This document shows, in pieces, positions 58,775 to 64,000 of a DNA stretch of 64,000 nucleotides. Under the pieces are notes generated by a model. That model was not told where the DNA came from. It made no database searches and saw nothing but the letters and a program-made list of their open reading frames with translations. A program made the position numbers and the translations under genes. This stretch comes from GCA-003244245 sp052390115 (lineage in GTDB: Bacteria > Actinomycetota > Actinomycetes > Mycobacteriales > Pseudonocardiaceae): the NCBI GenBank assembly GCA_052390115.1, contig JBQTHE010000002.1:1-64000 (forward strand). The letters run 5' to 3'. Numbering within the stretch: position 1 is the first letter of the stretch; every line of letters begins with the position of its first letter.

Positions 58775-59254
58775 TTAGTCCTTTCCAGCTGTGCCGTCCG
58801 GAGAAACACGACGATCAGCGGTCGCCGTCAGCCTCGAAAGCTCTTCCACCATTGTAATCGTGTGGCAAAACGTATCGATCGAAACCTCTCTGTCCCCTAG
58901 ATCCATAAGCGCCTGAACCGTCACCGGGTCCCGCATGGCAATACCAAGTTCCTCGGCCCAGCTCATTGCTGATTTCGAATCGGTCATGCTGGCCATCATC
59001 TGGTTGCGCTCGTCCTGAGTCCGAGTTGCCTTCACCGCCTCCTGGGCAGTCCGGATCTGGGCCGGTAAGCGGAAGTCGTCAACTACGTGCAGCTCCTCAG
59101 AATCAGTCTTGAGCCACCGGGCAAGAGCGTCCCGTATGCTCCCGCGCGCCTCGGCAAGGCTAGGGCCCCGACTGTGCACACGTGGCTCTTCGGCGATCTC
59201 CACCACCCAGGCTTCGCCGTCACGTTCGTATACCGCAGTGTAAGTCTCGCTCAC
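58775..59254 (-). CDS. HicB-like antitoxin-type protein without visible HicA
   Basis: About 159 residues, probably from GTG 59254 with GGAGGG upstream. The N-terminal 60 residues are a HicB domain (TYTAVYERDGEAWVVEIAEE, then GPSLAEARGSIRDALARWL). The remaining 90 residues are helical (AQEAVKATRTQDER, WAEELGIAMRDPVTV). HicB usually neutralises the RNA-cutting HicA; no HicA-like dsRBD gene is adjacent, so this is an orphan regulator or its toxin was lost. Confidence 0.75.
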   Translation of the reverse strand: MSETYTAVYERDGEAWVVEIAEEPRVHSRGPSLAEARGSIRDALARWLKTDSEELHVVDDFRLPAQIRTAQEAVKATRTQDERNQMMASMTDSKSAMSWAEELGIAMRDPVTVQALMDLGDREVSIDTFCHTITMVEELSRLTATADRRVSPDGTAGKD

Positions 59255-59351
59255 ATGAACCAATCCCTCCCGCTACCCGGACCACGCCAGATGACCAGCG
59301 CCGCGTCTGAGTCTAGGTGTTCCCACACGTTGTCCCTAGACCCCGTGCACA

Positions 59352-59622
59352 TCACGCACCGGCCGCCCCGGCCCCGATCCGGCGGGACACGGCCAAGCCG
59401 CCGGCGGTCAGGGCGATGTAGTCCGGCTCGGTCAGGCACCCGGGCCACGATCACCAGCGCGCCGAGCGGGGTCCCACTGGCCTCCTGCACACGTCCCCGC
59501 GCCCGGCGCACCGGGGACGGCCGCACGCCGGCCGAACCAATCCCGGCCGGCATACGTACGTTCAGCAGGATGAGTCCGCTGAACGAGGTTTGCTCGGCGC
59601 CCACGCCGGGTATGACCACCAT
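59352..59622 (-). pseudogene. Possible frameshifted small gene
   Basis: From ATG 59622 the frame reads MVVIPGVGAEQTSFSGLILL then NVRMPAGIGSAGV with natural-looking composition to GALVIVARV. After about 59440 another frame continues as LTEPDYIALTAGGLAVSRRI and ends GAGAAGA at 59352. One indel would join them. No family recognised and no strong ribosome site, so this is tentative. It lies in the otherwise empty 488 bp between the HicB and superoxide-dismutase genes. Confidence 0.35.
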
Positions 59623-59684
59623 GGTGGGCCTTTGAGGGCCCTGCGCGGGGTCTGGCCGCACTGATTTTCCGTGTACGATGGGAC

Positions 59685-59716
59685 GACTCCGGACAACCGT
59701 GACTCCGGACAACCGT
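59685..59716 (+). repeat. Perfect 16-bp tandem repeat upstream of sodA
   Basis: GACTCCGGACAACCGT occurs twice without a gap (59685-59700, 59701-59716), 26 bp before the sodA start and just after a TACGAT box that may be the -10 element. Candidate operator for redox or metal control, or a slippage product. Confidence 0.55.
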
Positions 59717-59742
59717 GGAGTCCCGAGTTCAGGAAGGGGCCT

Positions 59743-60369
59743 ATGAGCGCCTACAGCCTGCCCGACCTGCCGTACGGTTACGATGCGCTCGAACCTCACT
59801 TCGACTCGCGAACCATGGAGATCCACCACACCCAGCACCACCGCCGCTACGTCGATGACCTGAACGCAGCGCTGGGCTTGACCGACGAGCTGCGCGCCGC
59901 TGGCGGGCAGCCCATCGATGACTTGCTGTGGAGTATTGGCAAGATCCCCGAAGAGTCTCGTAACGCGGTCCGCAGCCACGGCGGCGGGCACGCGAACCAC
60001 TCCCTCTTCTGGAAGATCTTGAGCGGGGATGGCGGTGGAGAGCCCTCCGGTCACCTCGCCGAGGCCATCGTGGAGGAGTTCGGTTCGTTCACGGCGTTCA
60101 AGAAGCGGTTCACCGGAGTCGCTACCACACACGTTGGCAGTGGCTGGGCATGGCTGGTGCGGGTACGTAACCGGTTGGTGGTCTACAGCCTCCCCAACGA
60201 GGACTCGCCGCTCACCGCCGAAGAGACCCCCATCCTCGGGCTCGATCTGTGGGAGCACGCTTACTACCTGCAGTACCCGGCCGCACGTGCCGACTACGTG
60301 GATGCCTTCTGGAACGTGGTGAACTGGGAAGAAGTAAATCGTCGGTTCGAGGAGGCAGCGCGGTCGTAG
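59743..60369 (+). CDS. sodA: Iron/manganese superoxide dismutase
   Basis: About 208 residues from ATG 59743, ribosome site AGGAAGG. LPDLPYGYDALEPHFDSRTM then EIHHTQHHRRYVDDLN carries the first metal His; HANHSLFWKIL the second; GSGWAWLVR and DLWEHAYYLQY with the Asp and His ligands complete the site. It converts superoxide to hydrogen peroxide and oxygen in the cytosol. Metal choice cannot be decided from sequence alone. It sits at the edge of the stress locus. Confidence 0.92.
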   Translation: MSAYSLPDLPYGYDALEPHFDSRTMEIHHTQHHRRYVDDLNAALGLTDELRAAGGQPIDDLLWSIGKIPEESRNAVRSHGGGHANHSLFWKILSGDGGGEPSGHLAEAIVEEFGSFTAFKKRFTGVATTHVGSGWAWLVRVRNRLVVYSLPNEDSPLTAEETPILGLDLWEHAYYLQYPAARADYVDAFWNVVNWEEVNRRFEEAARS

Positions 60370-60462
60370 TCCAGCTGGATCGCCGCCGGAGCGGCCCGGG
60401 CGAGGTACGGTTTTCCACATCTATCCCCTGACGAGTTGTTGCATCGGAGAGGGTGCACGAAC

Positions 60463-60801
60463 ATGAGCCAAGAGCAGGAGAACGCAAAGCCAACCGAGCG
60501 CCCAGCCGCCGAGGGTGAGCAGGCGCTCTCCGCGCTGCGGGGCATCTGGAAAGCACAAGGTCAGACGAGCGCTGACCTCGATGAGGCCTGTGGCAACACG
60601 AAGTCGTGCAAGAGCATGGAAGCCGTCGGCTTCCAGGGACTGGCCGATGACGACATCGAGCAGCCGGGCAAGGCGAAGCCTTCGGTGGGTAATAATCTTC
60701 GCTCCGCGTGGAAGACGAAGCTTGAGCGCGAGGGCAAGCTGAGCTCCGAGAGTGGCAGCGTGCGGGATCTCGTCTTCGGCTCATCTGAGCAGAAGGAGTA
60801 G
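60463..60801 (+). CDS. Small hydrophilic protein upstream of the MoxR-VWA genes
   Basis: About 112 residues from ATG 60463, ribosome site GGAGAGGG. Highly charged and probably flexible, with two Cys (EACGNTKSCKSM) and a Lys-rich stretch (SAWKTKLEREGKLSSESGS). No signal peptide. It heads a plus-strand series running to the window end with gaps of 11-150 bp. Family unknown; could be a substrate or adaptor of the MoxR-VWA pair. Confidence 0.6.
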   Translation: MSQEQENAKPTERPAAEGEQALSALRGIWKAQGQTSADLDEACGNTKSCKSMEAVGFQGLADDDIEQPGKAKPSVGNNLRSAWKTKLEREGKLSSESGSVRDLVFGSSEQKE

Positions 60802-60853
60802 GAAACTACCGCTCGCCCGAGCGGTGGTCGGATGCAGAGGGAGGACACGGCAC

Positions 60854-61048
60854 ATGTTCGGACGCAAGATACCGAAGCAGTCTGACGCGCAACCTGGTGG
60901 GACATCACCCGCTCCTGACGATTCAGCCCGTACCACCTCATATCGGGTCGATCAGGACGCGGCACCTACGACTGTAGGCGTGGCCAAGACGACATCTTAC
61001 GTGAACGCTATGCAATTCAATGCCCGAGGATACGAAACGCTCAACTGA
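60854..61048 (+). CDS. 64-residue hydrophilic peptide with repeated TTSYxxx motif
   Basis: From ATG 60854, with GAGGGAGG about 15 nt upstream. A basic start (MFGRKIPKQS), then low-complexity polar sequence holding TTSYRVDQDAAP and TTSYVNAMQF, an internal repeat of TTSY about 20 residues apart. No Cys. Short, repeat-bearing proteins next to ATPases can be effectors or modified peptides, but nothing here proves it. Confidence 0.55.
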   Translation: MFGRKIPKQSDAQPGGTSPAPDDSARTTSYRVDQDAAPTTVGVAKTTSYVNAMQFNARGYETLN

Positions 61049-61195
61049 CTTCCCGAGGGGGTCCCGCCACGAGGGCTGGATCCCCGAAGGGTAGACCCGG
61101 CAGTGCCGCCGACGTCAGCAGCGTGGACGCGGCCACTCTTCAACCTGTTGGACCTCGCCGCTCAGCGGCCCCAGCGTTGCCAAGGAGACCGCTCG

Positions 61196-62071
61196 ATGAA
61201 CTATCCGAATACCGTCAAAGAACTTACCGAAACGTTGCGCCGGGGCGATTACCTGGCGGACCGGGGATTGGCGACGGCGGTGTTCGTGGCAATGTCCCTG
61301 CAGCGACCCATCCTCCTCGAAGGGGAGGTGGGCGTCGGCAAGACCGAGATCGCCAAGGTGCTGGCCTCGGTGTACGGTCGTACGCTGATCCGGTTACAGT
61401 GCTACGAGGGTATCGATACCAACCAAGCCCTCTACGAGTGGGACTACGCGCGTCAGCTCCTCTACATCCGGGCCTTGTCCGATCGCGACGTCGGCGAAGA
61501 GGAGGCTATCGAGAAGTTGTTCGGCCCCAGATTCCTTCTCGAGCGTCCCCTGATGCAGGCCATCAAGGCCGGCGACCAGGCCGTCTTGCTGATCGACGAG
61601 GTCGACCGCGCCGATGACGAATTCGAGGCGTTCCTGCTCGAAGTGTTGTCCGACTTCCAGATCAGCATCCCCGAGATCGGCACCATCAAGGCCGAACGAC
61701 CCCCGCTGGTGGTGTTGACCTCCAACCGCACCCGGGACCTGCACGACGCCCTGAAGCGGCGCTGCATGTATCACTGGATCGGTTACCCCGAACCCGACCG
61801 TGAGATAGAGATCGTCACCGTTCAGGCGCCCGAGGTGTCCGAGGGGCTCGCCCGCAAGGTCGTGGCAGCGGTCAACCGCCTCCGCGAGATGGATCTTGCA
61901 AAACCGCCGGGCGTCGCTGAGACCATCGACTGGTCCCGCACCCTTGCGTTCCTCGGCGAGACCGGCCTGAACGCCACCGTCGCAGCAGACACCCTCGGTT
62001 CGATCGTGAAGGATCGCGATGACCTTGCCCTGGTGCGGGACAACCTCACGGACGTGACGTCCAATGCCTGA
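61196..62071 (+). CDS. MoxR-family AAA+ ATPase
   Basis: About 291 residues from ATG 61196, ribosome site AAGGAG. Walker A GEVGVGKTE near 42, Walker B LLIDEVDRA near 131, sensor 1 VVLTSNRTRD and the arginine LKRRCMYHWI pattern are all present. MoxR ATPases act as chaperones with VWA proteins to insert cofactors or remodel partners; this one is closest in look to CoxD-like members. The VWA gene follows 25 bp later. Confidence 0.9.
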   Translation: MNYPNTVKELTETLRRGDYLADRGLATAVFVAMSLQRPILLEGEVGVGKTEIAKVLASVYGRTLIRLQCYEGIDTNQALYEWDYARQLLYIRALSDRDVGEEEAIEKLFGPRFLLERPLMQAIKAGDQAVLLIDEVDRADDEFEAFLLEVLSDFQISIPEIGTIKAERPPLVVLTSNRTRDLHDALKRRCMYHWIGYPEPDREIEIVTVQAPEVSEGLARKVVAAVNRLREMDLAKPPGVAETIDWSRTLAFLGETGLNATVAADTLGSIVKDRDDLALVRDNLTDVTSNA

Positions 62072-62096
62072 GACGTCTCACGGATCTGTCTAACCG

Positions 62097-63242
62097 ATGT
62101 CGCGAAACAATAGTGGGTTCACGTCCGTACTCGTCGACTTCGGCCGCGCGCTGCGCTCGAAGGGATTGTCCGTCGGCTCGGGTGACATCCTCACCTACTG
62201 CAGGGCAATGGCTCCACTGGATCCGACGGACCTCGTGGACCTGTATTGGGCCGGGCGGACCACTCTCATCAGGCGCCGCGAGGACCTGGTCGTCTACGAC
62301 GAGGTGTTCAGGTCATTTTTCCTCGCCTCCGACAGTCCCGTGCAGAAGATGCTGAAGGTCAAGGCGCAGTCCGCCGCTGTAGAAGAGGTGCCCTTCGACA
62401 TCCCCGCCACGGAGCCGGCAGGTAAGGAGCAAGAGGAGGAAACCCTCCTCGGGCTGATGGCGTCGAACGTCGAGACCCTCAAGCACCGGGCCTTCGGCGA
62501 GTGCACCAAGGACGAGCTCGATGCGATACGACGCATCATGGCCCGCGTCAAACTGACCCCGCCCAAACGTCGCACCCGCCGGACGAGGACCGCCCGCGAC
62601 GGCCGGCGGCCGGACATGCGCCGGACAATTCGGGAGTCCCTGCGCACCAATGGCGAGATGGTCGACCTGTACTGGCGGCGCCGCCGGATGCGTCTGCGTC
62701 CGCTGATCCTCATCCTCGACGTATCCGGGTCAATGTCGGACTACTCACGAGCTTTGCTGCAGTTCGCCTACTCGGCCAAGCGCGGTGCCTCCCAGCGCAC
62801 CGCCCAGAGGGTTGAGGTGTTCTGCTTCGGCACCCGGCTGAGCTGCGTGACGAAGACGCTTCAAACACGCAAACCAGACGAGGCACTGGAGCGCGCCGCG
62901 AAGCTTGTGGTCGACTGGGAAGGTGGCACCCGCATCGGCGATTCGCTCGACAAGTTCGTCCGCCTGTGGGCTCGCCGGGGTATGTGCCGCGGCGGGGTCG
63001 TCGTGATCTGCTCCGATGGCCTCGACCGGGGCGATCCAGAACTGCTCTCCGACTCCATGGAGCGGCTCTCACGACTGTGCCACAACATCGTGTGGATGAA
63101 CCCGCACAAGGGCAACAACCCCAACTACCAAGTTCAGACGGTCGGCATGATGGCCGCGGAACCGTACATCGACGTGCTCCTGTCCGGCCACGATCTGAGC
63201 AGCCTTGAAGAACTCGCCACCCTGCTTCCGAAACTCGGCTAG
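62097..63242 (+). CDS. CoxE-like VWA-domain protein
   Basis: 381 residues from ATG 62097. The N-terminal half is helical (FGRALRSKGLSVGSGDILTY), followed by a basic linker (KRRTRRTRTARDGRRPDMRR). From about 200 a VWA domain carries a complete MIDAS: DVSGSMSDYS, then GGTRIGDSL and CSDGLDRGD. VWA proteins of this type partner with MoxR ATPases. In carbon-monoxide-dehydrogenase clusters CoxD and CoxE mature the enzyme, but no such enzyme is present here. Confidence 0.9.
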   Translation: MSRNNSGFTSVLVDFGRALRSKGLSVGSGDILTYCRAMAPLDPTDLVDLYWAGRTTLIRRREDLVVYDEVFRSFFLASDSPVQKMLKVKAQSAAVEEVPFDIPATEPAGKEQEEETLLGLMASNVETLKHRAFGECTKDELDAIRRIMARVKLTPPKRRTRRTRTARDGRRPDMRRTIRESLRTNGEMVDLYWRRRRMRLRPLILILDVSGSMSDYSRALLQFAYSAKRGASQRTAQRVEVFCFGTRLSCVTKTLQTRKPDEALERAAKLVVDWEGGTRIGDSLDKFVRLWARRGMCRGGVVVICSDGLDRGDPELLSDSMERLSRLCHNIVWMNPHKGNNPNYQVQTVGMMAAEPYIDVLLSGHDLSSLEELATLLPKLG

Positions 63243-63253
63243 GAGGCCGACCT

Positions 63254-63547
63254 ATGTTGATCAGATGGAGCGTCGGGATCGAGGCCGAGGGCGACCGCAT
63301 CATAGAGCGTGAGGAGGTCGTCGAGTTGGCCGATGCCGTCGCACCGATCAACGGCATCGCAACCGGCATCGGGACCAACCGCTACGGTGCGCAGGTTCTC
63401 GTGTTCGCCGACAGCCGGGAGGACGCGATCGAGAGGGGTAAGGAACATTTCGCCAATGCCGTGCAGAAGGCAGGGCTGCCGGTCTACCCGATCGTGCGCG
63501 TCGAGGCGGTCAGCGAGGACGAAGACGAGGCAGACGACGATGTCTGA
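63254..63547 (+). CDS. Small alpha/beta protein of the MoxR-VWA operon
   Basis: 97 residues from ATG 63254, 12 bp after the VWA stop, ribosome site AGGAGG. Two-layer alpha/beta pattern: LIRWSVGIEAEGDRI, GAQVLVFADSREDAIERGKE, GLPVYPIVRVEAVSE, then an acidic tail EDEDEADDDV. Its fixed place after the VWA gene suggests a third component. No family recognised. Confidence 0.65.
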   Translation: MLIRWSVGIEAEGDRIIEREEVVELADAVAPINGIATGIGTNRYGAQVLVFADSREDAIERGKEHFANAVQKAGLPVYPIVRVEAVSEDEDEADDDV

Positions 63548-63638
63548 AGCAGCCGCCATCCGTTGCGCTCTTCCATAGCCCATCGAGGCAAGGACGCCTC
63601 ACGACACTAGGACGCTTGATGAACACACAGGTCGGGAC

Positions 63639-64000
63639 ATGATCCGCCTCGGATCCTTGGCCGGCTACTCGTTCGAGGGTCCGCGGATCCTCGGCGGCTG
63701 GACACCACCCCAGAAGCCGGCAGTTTTCGCCATCATGTACAAGCCGGATCCTGAGAAGAAGCCCGACCGCTATGCGGTCATCTACGTCGGCCATGCCGAC
63801 AACATGGCCAAAGCCGGCTTTCCGTTCAAGCATCCGCGGGCCAACTGCTGGATAGCGCGGGCCGGCTCTCGATGGAAGCTCCATATCTGCACTTATGAGG
63901 TCGCCGGGTGGGCGCAATCTCACCGTGAAGAGATCGTCCAGGAACTCGCTGCTATCTACAACCCGCACTGCAACGAGCAGAAGTACGACAAGGTATGGAA
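63639..64000 (+). CDS. GIY-YIG-like protein, cut by the window end
   Basis: From ATG 63639 the frame is open to the end of the window (120 residues). Features resembling the GIY-YIG nuclease fold: AVIYVGHADNMAKAGFPF (YIG-like VGxAD), a conserved Trp/Ala WIARAGSRWK, EEIVQELAAIYNPHCNEQKY, where the Glu and the YNPxCN motif match the last helix of small GIY-YIG proteins. The first GIY is replaced by FAIMY/AVIYVG. A weak match that needs the full sequence. Same strand as the MoxR-VWA genes, 91 bp downstream. Confidence 0.55.
   Translation, partial: MIRLGSLAGYSFEGPRILGGWTPPQKPAVFAIMYKPDPEKKPDRYAVIYVGHADNMAKAGFPFKHPRANCWIARAGSRWKLHICTYEVAGWAQSHREEIVQELAAIYNPHCNEQKYDKVW

Noticed and set aside
59623..60420. 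Minus-strand frame antisense to superoxide dismutase
   Set aside because: Superoxide dismutase on the plus strand has all metal ligands, so this frame is a shadow. Only the part beyond 59622 was kept as a tentative broken gene.
1..64000. Search by eye for CRISPR arrays, rRNA, tRNA and complete insertion sequences
   Set aside because: No regularly spaced short repeats with unique spacers, no tRNA-like cloverleaf and no transposase with terminal repeats could be supported. The only regular array is the 276-bp coding repeat in the kinase.

Overview
The window is high-GC DNA with actinobacterial gene content: overlapping ATGA/GTGA stop-starts, many GTG starts, XRE regulators with a C-terminal DUF5753 region, DUF6879, a SigB/RsbW/RsbU-type stress module, and CYTH-CHAD, CsbD and DUF2267 stress proteins. 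A member of the Pseudonocardiaceae or a close relative is my best guess; no rRNA or tRNA is present to confirm it. It looks chromosomal, with a mobile element at the left end.

Left end to about 13.06 kb: part of an integrative or conjugative element. It has a VirD4/TraD-like DNA-transfer ATPase that is frameshifted and truncated, several small element-type proteins, a membrane-anchored XRE regulator, and an eight-gene minus-strand operon whose genes mostly overlap. In transcription order that operon encodes a radical SAM protein, a DnaQ-like exonuclease, a dTMP-kinase-like kinase, an aldo/keto reductase, two small Cys-containing proteins, a histidine-kinase-type ATPase domain and a short unknown protein. 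Upstream lie a DUF5753 regulator and a DUF6879 gene that appears to start at CTG. A near-identical dyad sits upstream of both transcription units. No integrase, attachment site or tRNA is visible, so the element extends beyond the left edge.

13-31 kb: a decayed interval, a DUF234-type ATPase, a SWIM-SNF2 helicase, GNAT, a gamma-glutamyltransferase family protein, an FkbM methyltransferase and a histidine phosphatase. Then comes a compact cluster (22.6-29.5 kb): flippase-like membrane protein, methyltransferase, GT4 glycosyltransferase, a pterin-synthase-like protein, a dehydrogenase, CDP-alcohol phosphatidyltransferase and a membrane phosphatase/sulfatase. I read it as an uncharacterised pathway for a membrane lipid or glycolipid. 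Debris follows: a broken copy of the 55.8-57.4 kb lipoprotein/membrane-protein cassette and an alpha/beta-hydrolase fragment.

30-43 kb: LuxR regulator and cupin, a glutamyl-tRNA-synthetase paralogue and a VapBC pair lying between two copies of an RraA 3' end, an AbiEii-like nucleotidyltransferase with a downstream HTH antitoxin, divergent NYN-LOTUS and DUF6398 genes, a tiny secreted peptide, a GMC-oxidoreductase pseudogene, an M20 peptidase, a metallophosphoesterase and a 5'-truncated epimerase.

43-60 kb: general stress locus. A PP2C phosphatase (RsbU-like), STAS anti-anti-sigma, RsbW-like anti-sigma and SigB/SigF-type sigma factor lie on one strand, with a 1294-residue soluble hybrid kinase carrying five HAMP repeats divergent to them. 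Good matches to the SigB promoter (GTTT, 15-16 nt, GGGTA) precede CsbD and DUF2267, with a weaker one before CYTH-CHAD. A PASTA-like lipoprotein, membrane proteins, an unusual P450, an orphan HicB and superoxide dismutase follow.

60.4 kb to the end: two small hydrophilic proteins, a MoxR AAA ATPase, a CoxE-like VWA protein, a small acidic-tailed protein and a GIY-YIG-like protein cut by the window edge. This is a candidate ternary MoxR-VWA system.
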